Virus record (IMG/VR): IMGVR_UViG_3300031576_000035 | Coordinates: 1 to 64,000 of that record | From: a virus | Length of the DNA stretch: 64,000 nucleotides | Strand: one strand, 5' to 3' | Shown here: positions 8,399-14,518 of the stretch, one piece after another | How the letters are laid out: every line of letters starts with the position of its first letter | How positions within the stretch are numbered: position 1 is the stretch's first letter | Notes under the pieces: generated by a model | Told to the model about the DNA's origin: nothing | The model's database searches: none | Seen by the model: the letters and a program-made list of their open reading frames with translations, nothing else | Program-made: the position numbers and the translations under genes

Positions 8399-8602
8399 TC
8401 ACCTCCATTCGTCCATCGCCCGCTGTTCGACGACCTCGTCGATCCGCTCCTGTTCCTCGCGCCAAGCGAGGTAACCGAGCCGGGCGCAGGCGAGCCGCTC
8501 CTGCTCGTCCTCGCACCGATCGAGGTATTCGAGCAGCAGAACTCCGGCACCAAGAACCGCAACCGCCGACGCCAAAATCACCGTCAACCACAACGCAAAC
8601 AT
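8399..8602 (-). CDS. Small membrane protein with coiled-coil tail
   Basis: 67 aa with AGGAGTCCTGAC upstream. An N-terminal helix (residues 3-26) is followed by a highly charged Glu/Arg helix (DRCEDEQERLACARL). One-helix anchor with a cytoplasmic coiled coil. Adjacent to other small membrane proteins. Function unknown. Confidence 0.65.
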   Translation of the reverse strand: MFALWLTVILASAVAVLGAGVLLLEYLDRCEDEQERLACARLGYLAWREEQERIDEVVEQRAMDEWR

Positions 8603-8613
8603 GTCAGGACTCC

Positions 8614-8754
8614 TTATTCCAAACTCCAGCCGTTGGGCGTCGCCGCCAAGACGTCGCCGTTGCCGCAGTCATACAACGTCGGATCCGTGTAGTTTTCCCC
8701 GTGCGAACGCGCACGGTAGATGTCGAGCGTATCGTCCAGATTCCACCGTGTCAC
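8614..8754 (-). CDS. 46-aa hypothetical protein
   Basis: Starts with GTG at 8754 just after the 95-aa gene, with GGTGAT in its stop region as possible ribosome site. Soluble, acidic, beginning TRWNLDDTLDIYRARS and ending WSLE. The frame is open and terminates 11 bp before the next start, consistent with a coupled small gene. Moderate support only. Confidence 0.45.
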   Translation of the reverse strand: MTRWNLDDTLDIYRARSHGENYTDPTLYDCGNGDVLAATPNGWSLE

Positions 8755-9133
8755 TGTATCACCAGGGCTCGGTCTCCAGATCACCGGTAACCGCTACCAT
8801 GACATCGTGTGGTAGCTCGCGGCCGCATAGTACGTAGGGGGTGTCGCTCCCCTGCCGGCTGGCCTGGAGTAGATCGTAGTCTGCCTCCAACTGGACGCAC
8901 ACCTCCTGAAGCGCCTCCTCTCCCACCATGTCTCCAGCTGGCGTTCGCAGGACGGCACGGCCGCCGCCGTCCGGCGAGTGCCATACCATGACGTGGTACA
9001 GCTTCACCCGCCACGGATCGCGCGGGTTGATCTTGGCCGCTCTCATCGGCGATTCCTCCAATTCCAGAAGGCCATCGCGGTGCCGATGGCGGCACCAATG
9101 AAACTTGCCACGACAACGCTGATCAGTAGTTCC
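8744..9133. repeat. Copy 1 of a perfect 390-bp direct duplication
   Basis: Identical by eye to 10309-10698 (offset 1565). It carries the whole 95-aa gene and most of a 34-aa membrane-protein gene. The right end diverges within the first codons of the small membrane protein, so each copy has its own start. Confidence 0.95.
8759..9046 (-). CDS. 95-aa hypothetical protein, duplicated copy 1
   Basis: Starts at the ATG at 9046 with GGAGGAATC upstream. Begins MRAAKINPRDPWRVKLYHVM and has a soluble acidic middle (EEALQEVCVQLEADYDLL). Identical to the protein at 10324-10611. Overlaps the preceding 34-aa gene by 4 bp. Not recognised. Confidence 0.68.
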   Translation of the reverse strand: MRAAKINPRDPWRVKLYHVMVWHSPDGGGRAVLRTPAGDMVGEEALQEVCVQLEADYDLLQASRQGSDTPYVLCGRELPHDVMVAVTGDLETEPW

Positions 9134-9147
9134 AAAACCCAGTTCAT
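9043..9147 (-). CDS. 34-aa membrane protein, duplicated copy 1
   Basis: Begins MNWVLELLISVVVASFIGAA and ends WNWRNRR: one membrane helix with a basic tail. GGGGGGATAGTCG precedes the ATG. Differs from the copy at 10608-10706 only in the first residues. Preservation of a start and ribosome site in both copies supports it being a real gene. Confidence 0.62.
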   Translation of the reverse strand: MNWVLELLISVVVASFIGAAIGTAMAFWNWRNRR

Positions 9148-9464
9148 CGACTATCCCCCCTCTGTAGCACGTGATAGATTGCGTTACAAGCAACGCAAAG
9201 AGCGTCGCCTTCATCCCTGGTCAGCGTGCCGTCCTTGACCGCCTGAGCGGCCCTCGCCTCGCGCAAGACAGCCGCTTTGGCTTCAGCCTTGTCCATCGGG
9301 TCGCCTTCAATCCATTCGGCACGCAAACAATGTGTGCCGGATGCCTCCCAGCACATGCCATGTGGCGTGTCCGCCGTCATCACGCCGTAGCGTCCCTGGC
9401 TCGTCCTTACCAGATCTGCCCCCAGGCGAATGGCCAGATCACGCACTTGCAGTGGAGTTGCCAT
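9144..9464 (-). CDS. Hypothetical protein
   Basis: 106 aa, with AAGGAGAGATAAAG before the ATG. The N-terminus (PLQVRDLAIRLGADLVR) is helical; the C-terminal half is Ala-rich and helical, with a CVAC pair. It overlaps the next small gene by ATGA. Possible DNA-binding N-terminal helix, but not recognised. Confidence 0.62.
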   Translation of the reverse strand: MATPLQVRDLAIRLGADLVRTSQGRYGVMTADTPHGMCWEASGTHCLRAEWIEGDPMDKAEAKAAVLREARAAQAVKDGTLTRDEGDALCVACNAIYHVLQRGDSR

Positions 9465-9489
9465 CTTTATCTCTCCTTAGTAGGCCATC

Positions 9490-9651
9490 TTATTGGCCGT
9501 CGTCACGTTTCAGCACCCGATCCGTGGATCGAGTACAAGCCTCTTCGGCCTCTTCGGAGGTTTCGAACTCTCCAGCCTCATTGGAAGCTGGAGTACGCGA
9601 GCCGTCGGGCCGCAAATATTCGCCGCTCGCGTCACGGATTACATAAACCAT
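9490..9651 (-). CDS. Small acidic soluble protein
   Basis: 53 aa from the ATG at 9651 (GAGGAGACTGAAC upstream). Begins MVYVIRDASGEYLRPDGS and is Glu-rich. Resembles small phage accessory proteins without a named family. Confidence 0.6.
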   Translation of the reverse strand: MVYVIRDASGEYLRPDGSRTPASNEAGEFETSEEAEEACTRSTDRVLKRDDGQ

Positions 9652-9682
9652 GTTCAGTCTCCTCAAGTGGGCGCTGCCAGAA

Positions 9683-9883
9683 TTACTCAGCCGCGTGACC
9701 GGCACAATAACCAGCGATCCAGCATCCCATCAGGATGCCACCCGCGACGCACGTCGGCAGGTTGACGGCCACACCAGCCGTCAGGTAGGCCATGGCGATG
9801 ACCGTACCGAACAGCGTACCGGCGATCGACGCCGTCACCGCTACCAGGACCGCACCAGCCAGAACGTTTTGCAGAACTTTCAT
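9683..9883 (-). CDS. Small membrane protein with two helices
   Basis: 66 aa from the ATG at 9883; AAGGGAG sits 7 bases upstream, whereas the earlier ATG at 9889 is too close to it. Hydrophobic almost throughout (LAGAVLVAVTASIAGTLFG and later GGILMGCWIAGYCAG). Glycine-rich packing suggests helix-helix association. Function unknown. Confidence 0.65.
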   Translation of the reverse strand: MKVLQNVLAGAVLVAVTASIAGTLFGTVIAMAYLTAGVAVNLPTCVAGGILMGCWIAGYCAGHAAE

Positions 9884-9914
9884 TGTCATTCTCCCTTGTT
9901 GAACGAACGAAACC

Positions 9915-10058
9915 TTAACCAAACCCCTGCCGCTCCAAGATGGCGGCAGCAACCCTGACCACCAGTTGGCCGATTCCCCAACCAGCGCACCAGATCAGGC
10001 CCAGGATCAGGCCGATACCCAATTTCTCCAGCGCCAGCAGAAAACTAATCGTCATCAT
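9915..10058 (-). CDS. 47-aa membrane protein, first gene of the 10.1-kb operon
   Basis: Begins MMTISFLLALEKLGIGLILG; hydrophobic with a short basic/polar end. AAGGAGACTGAAA precedes the ATG. It lies about 40 bp below the -10 box of the strong promoter at 10099-10126 and so should be the most promoter-proximal gene of the small-gene operon. Confidence 0.62.
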   Translation of the reverse strand: MMTISFLLALEKLGIGLILGLIWCAGWGIGQLVVRVAAAILERQGFG

Positions 10059-10098
10059 TTTCAGTCTCCTTCAGGGCGCCGCATTCATCTCTACTACT

Positions 10099-10126
10099 AC
10101 TATAGCACATAGACGCACTATGTCAA
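10099..10126 (-). promoter_or_regulatory. Operator-covered strong promoter
   Basis: On the minus strand TTGACA (10121-10126) and TATAGT (10099-10104) are 16 bp apart, almost consensus. The whole promoter lies inside an imperfect palindrome spanning 10096-10133: outer arms ACTACTAT/ATAGTAGT and inner arms CTATGT/ACATAG around a 5-nt centre. A protein bound here would block both promoter elements. The XRE protein encoded at 11233 is the obvious candidate. Confidence 0.75.
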
Positions 10127-10175
10127 TAGTAGTACACAGGAAAACGAAAAGATTTTCAGAAATTTTCCCAGCCAG

Positions 10176-10308
10176 GACACACGGCGGGAATCGAACCCGC
10201 CTCCCTTTCATCATTACCCCGCATGGTGCGGGATTCCCCGATATTCTGGTCCCAGGGCTGCCGTCGGGGTGCGAATCGCAGCGGCGCTCACCAGAGCGCT
10301 CCGTGTGT
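10176..10308 (-). tRNA. tRNA-like element, 133 nt, not a standard tRNA
   Basis: The 3' end forms a perfect T-arm (GCGGG, loop TTCGATT, CCCGC), and the flanking CGTGTGT pairs fully with ACACACG at the 5' end as a 7-bp acceptor stem. Next comes a D-arm with a 6-bp stem and a 4-nt TGGT loop, somewhat like selenocysteine tRNA. The middle, about 80 nt, is far too long and contains at least two extra hairpins; no standard 7-nt anticodon loop with T33 is seen. CCA is not encoded. It may be a tRNA with an insertion, a pseudogene, or a tRNA mimic. Its 5' end abuts the 390-bp duplication exactly. Confidence 0.35.
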
Positions 10309-10698
10309 CACCGTGTCACTGTATCACCAGGGCTCGGTCTCCAGATCACCGGTAACCGCTACCATGACATCGTGTGGTAGCTCGCGGCCGCATAGTACGT
10401 AGGGGGTGTCGCTCCCCTGCCGGCTGGCCTGGAGTAGATCGTAGTCTGCCTCCAACTGGACGCACACCTCCTGAAGCGCCTCCTCTCCCACCATGTCTCC
10501 AGCTGGCGTTCGCAGGACGGCACGGCCGCCGCCGTCCGGCGAGTGCCATACCATGACGTGGTACAGCTTCACCCGCCACGGATCGCGCGGGTTGATCTTG
10601 GCCGCTCTCATCGGCGATTCCTCCAATTCCAGAAGGCCATCGCGGTGCCGATGGCGGCACCAATGAAACTTGCCACGACAACGCTGATCAGTAGTTCC
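10309..10698. repeat. Copy 2 of the perfect 390-bp direct duplication
   Basis: Identical by eye to 8744-9133. Its left end touches the 5' end of the tRNA-like element and its right end lies within the first codons of the 32-aa gene, next to the stop of the Csx16-family gene. Perfect identity implies a very recent event, gene conversion, or an assembly artefact. Confidence 0.95.
10324..10611 (-). CDS. 95-aa hypothetical protein, duplicated copy 2
   Basis: Sequence-identical to the protein at 8759-9046, with the same GGAGGAATC ribosome site. It follows the 32-aa membrane protein and the Csx16-family gene in the leftward early transcript. Function unknown. Confidence 0.68.
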   Translation of the reverse strand: MRAAKINPRDPWRVKLYHVMVWHSPDGGGRAVLRTPAGDMVGEEALQEVCVQLEADYDLLQASRQGSDTPYVLCGRELPHDVMVAVTGDLETEPW

Positions 10699-10706
10699 CA
10701 GAGCAT
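10608..10706 (-). CDS. 32-aa membrane protein, duplicated copy 2
   Basis: Begins MLWELLISVVVASFIGAA and ends WNWRNRR. A near-perfect AAGGAGGTG site precedes the ATG and overlaps the end of the Csx16-family gene, so the two are translated together. Only the first residues differ from copy 1 at 9043-9147. Confidence 0.62.
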   Translation of the reverse strand: MLWELLISVVVASFIGAAIGTAMAFWNWRNRR

Positions 10707-10708
10707 GA

Positions 10709-11077
10709 TTACACCTCCTTAACCTCGTAGGTGCGCAGACGCGCACCGGCTTTGGCCATATCCGCCAGGGTGTACTCCTGCCCTCGCGGTGCCGCCCCTT
10801 CGAACTCGACGACAGTCACCCGATCCGCGATCGCGGCCAGGTGCAGCGGCAGGTTGCCGAAGACATGCTTGCCGCGCACGTCGTCTGGCGTCGCCTGCTC
10901 GATGATGGGGATCTCCTCGACGAGGTCGCCGGCCTGGCCGAACCAGTGGCCGACATCGGCCCGGACGAAGCCGGCAAGCTGGTTCCCCTGCCGCGTGTAC
11001 TCGATCCCCTCGGTACAGAGGGAGCCGGTGATGAACTCGATTGCGGCCGGATGACGACTGACGATGATCCTCTGCAT
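10709..11077 (-). CDS. csx16: Csx16 (VVA1548) family CRISPR-ancillary protein
   Basis: 122 aa. The N-terminus has the family's VSRHPAAIEFI motif. The second half has DDVRGKHVFGNLPLHLAA, then APRGQEYTLADM and GARLRTYEV, matching the order and spacing of Csx16 proteins. The family is otherwise found with type III CRISPR systems, and I recall recent work assigning Csx16 and relatives to ring nucleases that degrade cyclic oligoadenylate messengers. Here no cas genes are nearby: it is the first gene of a leftward transcript diverging from an XRE repressor, an early-gene position. CACAGGAGCATGTC precedes the ATG. A type III anti-CRISPR role is inferred. Confidence 0.78.
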   Translation of the reverse strand: MQRIIVSRHPAAIEFITGSLCTEGIEYTRQGNQLAGFVRADVGHWFGQAGDLVEEIPIIEQATPDDVRGKHVFGNLPLHLAAIADRVTVVEFEGAAPRGQEYTLADMAKAGARLRTYEVKEV

Positions 11078-11232
11078 GATGACATGCTCCTGTGTTATGT
11101 TGTCTCACTCCTACACTAGTAATACGCTCGCCGAGACCCGATATTTCAGCCGCGCACGCGAATTTCCAGAAATCTCTTGTCCCGAGTGCGACTAACGTCC
11201 TACTATGATATAGAGAGGAGAACACCCAACCC
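11078..11232. promoter_or_regulatory. Divergent control region between csx16 and the XRE repressor
   Basis: 155 bp without a gene. Plus strand: TATGAT at 11204-11209 could be the repressor's -10 box, but no good -35 lies at 16-18 bp. Short TACTA/ACTAGT elements resemble the arms of the 10.1-kb operator, suggesting autoregulation. The exact promoters are not resolved. Confidence 0.45.
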
Positions 11233-11583
11233 ATGACGGAAAAAATTGTCACTCCCCATCGCACGACGGGGGATCTGCTTAAGCGCTTGCGCCTGCACGC
11301 CGGCCTCAGCCAGCAGATGCTGGCCGAAAAAAGCGGCGTATCGCTGGCGACCATCCGCACCTGGGAGCAGGGACGAAGGACGCCCATCAACGCGGGTTTT
11401 TTCCGCGTCGCCACGACGCTCGGCGTGTCGATGGATGTGTTTGGTGGCCTGGAGGACGGAAAGAGAATCCCGGATAATGAACGTCGCGAATTGACATATT
11501 CCGAGGAATTGGGACGTATCTTGCGCTGTATTAGAAAGTTACAGCGCAAGATGGAAAACACTAATGGTACCGCGCCGGCTTAA
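11233..11583 (+). CDS. XRE-family (Cro/CI-like) transcriptional repressor
   Basis: 116 aa. A helix-turn-helix at about residues 12-66: LLKRLRLHAGLSQQMLAEKSGVSLATIRTWEQGRRTP, then the ATTLGVSMDVFGG helix. The C-terminal third is basic and helical, with no LexA-type peptidase, so it is unlikely to be SOS-cleaved. It is the only plus-strand gene in the early region. It probably binds the palindromic promoter at 10.1 kb and related sites at 6.8 and 11.1 kb. GAGGAG lies 12 bases before the ATG. Confidence 0.85.
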   Translation: MTEKIVTPHRTTGDLLKRLRLHAGLSQQMLAEKSGVSLATIRTWEQGRRTPINAGFFRVATTLGVSMDVFGGLEDGKRIPDNERRELTYSEELGRILRCIRKLQRKMENTNGTAPA

Positions 11584-12164
11584 TAGCCGCCGAACGCCCG
11601 CATCCGGAAGCCGAACGCTGCTCCTCCGTAAGGAGCAGCACCTACACCGCAGCCGCTGCCAACCCCGTACGCGCCGAAGGCGGCACCAACGCCGCAGCCT
11701 GAAGCGTACACCGGCGGCGCGAAGGCAGGCGGTGGCAGGAACTGCTGTCCGGCGCCGTAACCGTAACCGGGAGCGAAGGCGTTTGCACCAACCCCGTAGC
11801 CGTAGCCAGGAGCGAAGGCAGCTGCACCCGCTCCATAGCCGTAGCCAGGAGCGAAGGCAGCTGCACCCGCTCCATAGCCATAGCCCGGTGCGAACACGCG
11901 CGGAGCAAACAGTCGCGGCGCGAACAGTGCCGCCGCCGTCCTGATCGGCGCGAACTGCAGCGATCGCGGGAAGCGGTTAACACCGAAGCCGGCACCGCCG
12001 AAACCTCGACCAGCAAACGCTGCTCCACCAGCGACAACGGTGCCGCGAGGGCCAACCACTACACCGCCCCTGACGCCTCGGAAGTCGCGGAACTGTGCCT
12101 GCCCTGTGTCGCTGGCGACGAGCCAGGCAACCAGTGCGGCCAGGACAACGATTAAAGTCTTCAT
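11580..12164 (-). CDS. Secreted Gly/Ala/Tyr-rich repeat protein
   Basis: 194 aa with a signal peptide (MKTLIVVLAALVAWLVASDTGQAQ). The mature part is low complexity, with tandem FAPGYGYGAGAAA-like units around residues 90-140 and Cys-containing Gly-rich units at the end (SGCGVGA). It resembles planctomycete secreted structural or surface proteins. Its last codons overlap the convergent repressor gene by 4 bp. Together with the two cytochrome genes upstream, it forms a group of exported proteins. Function unknown. Confidence 0.7.
   Translation of the reverse strand: MKTLIVVLAALVAWLVASDTGQAQFRDFRGVRGGVVVGPRGTVVAGGAAFAGRGFGGAGFGVNRFPRSLQFAPIRTAAALFAPRLFAPRVFAPGYGYGAGAAAFAPGYGYGAGAAAFAPGYGYGVGANAFAPGYGYGAGQQFLPPPAFAPPVYASGCGVGAAFGAYGVGSGCGVGAAPYGGAAFGFRMRAFGGY
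11802..11879. repeat. Two perfect 39-bp tandem repeats
   Basis: Units at 11802-11840 and 11841-11879 are identical and encode 13 residues of the FAPGYGYGAGAAA repeat. Flanking diverged copies extend the array on both sides. Confidence 0.85.
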
Positions 12165-12194
12165 ATTTCATCTCCAATGGGCGTGTTAGCAGAA

Positions 12195-12938
12195 TTACCT
12201 CTTCGCCAGATCGCCGACGATTAGTGCCTCGACGAGTACCTGAAACTCGTCATCCGGTAGCGTAACTCCTTTCGGCATCCTCTTTGTGCTGATCTCGCGC
12301 AACACGTCAAGCCTCTGCTGAGCGGTGAGAGCCACAACCACGTTGCTCTGGAGCAGTACCAGTCCCTTGCCCTTGGCCACCGCTACAGCCTGTTCGTGAC
12401 ACGAAGCACAGCGGTTCGACATCACCTGGTGGAAGCGCGCCAGGTTGCCGCCAGCTGGTTGTGGCTGAGGCTGTGCAGCCGCTGGAGCGGGTTGAGGGAT
12501 CGGAGCCATCGGTTGAGCAGCCGGAGGAACCGTCTGTTGCTGCTGCGCCCGAAGAAGGTATTGCTCGAGGTCGCCGATGCGCTTGAGCAGCGGCGCCAAC
12601 TCCGTCGCGCATGAGGACGGCTGTTGCGGCACCGTCTGTTGCTGCTGGCCATTGCCGTTGCCGGCGTGGTTGTTGGCACATGGCGAGGAGGACTGATAGC
12701 CCACCGCGTAGGCCGGCACCGCGACCGGCACATACTCGACGGCCCGGACAACCTTCTCGACGACCACCTGCTGCGGTGCGACGTAGTAGGTTGGAGCCAC
12801 GTACGCTGCCGCGTAGGAGTAGCGCACCGGCGCGTAGGAGTAGGACGAGACGTAGCTAAACGAGCGACAGCCGGAGGCATGCACCTCCGCCGCTCCAAAC
12901 ACCGTCGCCAGGCATACCGAAAGAACGATAACGCGCAT
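12195..12938 (-). CDS. Secreted mono-haem c-type cytochrome-like protein
   Basis: 247 aa from the ATG at 12938 (GAGG six bases upstream). A signal peptide is followed by a Tyr/Val-rich segment and Gln/Pro-rich linkers, then a C-terminal cytochrome c domain with the haem motif CASCH near residue 180 and a likely distal Met in KRMPKG. This composition and the C-terminal cytochrome are common in planctomycetes. It would act outside the inner membrane and need host cytochrome c maturation. It precedes the secreted repeat protein by 30 bp and follows another cytochrome. Confidence 0.78.
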   Translation of the reverse strand: MRVIVLSVCLATVFGAAEVHASGCRSFSYVSSYSYAPVRYSYAAAYVAPTYYVAPQQVVVEKVVRAVEYVPVAVPAYAVGYQSSSPCANNHAGNGNGQQQQTVPQQPSSCATELAPLLKRIGDLEQYLLRAQQQQTVPPAAQPMAPIPQPAPAAAQPQPQPAGGNLARFHQVMSNRCASCHEQAVAVAKGKGLVLLQSNVVVALTAQQRLDVLREISTKRMPKGVTLPDDEFQVLVEALIVGDLAKR

Positions 12939-12946
12939 CTCATACC

Positions 12947-14482
12947 TCACTTTTTCACAGGGAGAACCACGCCATCCAGAGCCGCATGGATCAAGTGTAT
13001 GGCCTCGTGGTAAGCCGTCACCGGGATTCCCTCGGGACGATCTGGCAGCCAGGCCGACACCACAGGATCGATCTGTCCCGGTGCCGTTCTCGTCTTAGCC
13101 TTCTCCAGATCGGCATAGTCTCTGAGCCGTTTCTGGAACGCCGCCGGTGTCATGCCGAAATCCCTGCTCGCTCGCTCCAATGTCACCGGCGCTTCAGCGT
13201 ACTGCTGCCAGATGCGTCCCAATCCCGATGCGAACTTCTGCGGCGTCAAGCCCGAGGCTTCATGCAGGGCGTTGGCATAACGGAGGCGATCCTCCGCCAG
13301 CTTCGGCTCCAGCTTCCGAGCATACGCCTGTCTGAGATCTCGAACGGTATCCTCGTCGCCGCCGAACAACAGGTTTGGCGGGAAGTTGATCGTTGACCGA
13401 ACCCACCCTTTGACATCCTGCAAGCCGCCCTCGGTGTGGCATCGGATACAACTCAGGTACATGTGGACTCTTCTATCATTGTAGGGAGCCGTCGAGTCGC
13501 TCGCAATAAAATCCGGAGCCGAGTCTACCCGGCCACCCACGTCCTTCTCGGCGTTGCCGTTGGCGTCCAGCGTTCCCTTGAAGAGGCCCATTGCCCACAT
13601 GCCGTTTGGCAGTGAGCCGTACTGCTCGCTGGCGTTGTACTGGAGTTGGTTATTTAGGATACGCAATGGGTTACTCTTGTCCTTAGGAGTTCTGACATCC
13701 AAAGTGTACCAGTATCTGCCACCTATCTTATCCAGGGCCGCGATGCCGCGTGGTTGTAGCGTTACCCCACTGGTCGCCACGCGCTCCCGGATCTCCTTGA
13801 GGAACGCCGGGTTGACACCCTTGACAACGAAGCCAATGAGACGCATGAACTCCTTTTCATCCTTGAATCCCAGGAAGTCGGCGTAACCAGCATTGCCGCG
13901 ATCGGCCTGGATGGCCGTCTGGCAGATGAACCACTCGGCCGTCACCAGCGGCACCTGACTCCCTGTCTTCGCGACGATGGCCTCCAGCATCTGCTTTTCG
14001 CGCGGATTCCGCGTCAGCCACGGGCCGAAGACGCTCTCCTTCTTCTTCTTCGGATACCTGAAGGCGCCTTTGGCGTACTCCTTACCGTTGGCCGGCCAGA
14101 CGCCGCCTTCCCAGAGTGTCTCTGTCTCCGTAATAGCTACCTGATGCCAGTACGGCTCGAATGCCTCCAGGTTCTCCCACGTCTTCGCGAACACCCCGTT
14201 GTAATCGCGGGTGTTGATCCGTACCAGCCAGCCGTTGACGAGCGTGTGCTCGATTATGTCCGGCGCCTGTGACAGCGAGTTCAGATGCGCCGACAGCACC
14301 TGAAACGTCTCACGCCGATCCTTTGGCGCAATGTTGTGCAATGACAGATAGCGATAGTGTTTTGATACCTCTTTCGGCAGTAGCAGTGCGTCCGTGGCGC
14401 AAACCTCGATTACCTGTGCTGGACTCATCAGATCCGGCACGGGAGGAGCCGGCGGAACCTGAGCCAGGACGGCGGAGACCAC
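12947..14482 (-). CDS. Secreted cytochrome c family protein
   Basis: 511 aa as called from the GTG at 14482. A single CIRCH haem motif lies near residue 350 (LSCIRCHTEGG). The rest is not recognised. Translation in frame further upstream gives a complete signal peptide, with a basic start and a WWLILLVVSAVLA core, but the only initiation codon there is ACG at 14515, which has GGAGG eight bases upstream. So either an ACG start is used or a short signal is made from 14482. The gene follows the metalloprotease gene directly and ends at the next cytochrome. Confidence 0.72.
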   Translation of the reverse strand: MVSAVLAQVPPAPPVPDLMSPAQVIEVCATDALLLPKEVSKHYRYLSLHNIAPKDRRETFQVLSAHLNSLSQAPDIIEHTLVNGWLVRINTRDYNGVFAKTWENLEAFEPYWHQVAITETETLWEGGVWPANGKEYAKGAFRYPKKKKESVFGPWLTRNPREKQMLEAIVAKTGSQVPLVTAEWFICQTAIQADRGNAGYADFLGFKDEKEFMRLIGFVVKGVNPAFLKEIRERVATSGVTLQPRGIAALDKIGGRYWYTLDVRTPKDKSNPLRILNNQLQYNASEQYGSLPNGMWAMGLFKGTLDANGNAEKDVGGRVDSAPDFIASDSTAPYNDRRVHMYLSCIRCHTEGGLQDVKGWVRSTINFPPNLLFGGDEDTVRDLRQAYARKLEPKLAEDRLRYANALHEASGLTPQKFASGLGRIWQQYAEAPVTLERASRDFGMTPAAFQKRLRDYADLEKAKTRTAPGQIDPVVSAWLPDRPEGIPVTAYHEAIHLIHAALDGVVLPVKK

Positions 14483-14518
14483 CAGAAGAATCAGCCACCA
14501 CGCACGGCTGCACGTAGC

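Noticed and set aside
11177-11209. TTGTCC/TATGAT as repressor promoter
   Set aside because: The spacer is 21 bp, too long for a standard promoter; only the -10 is kept as a possibility.
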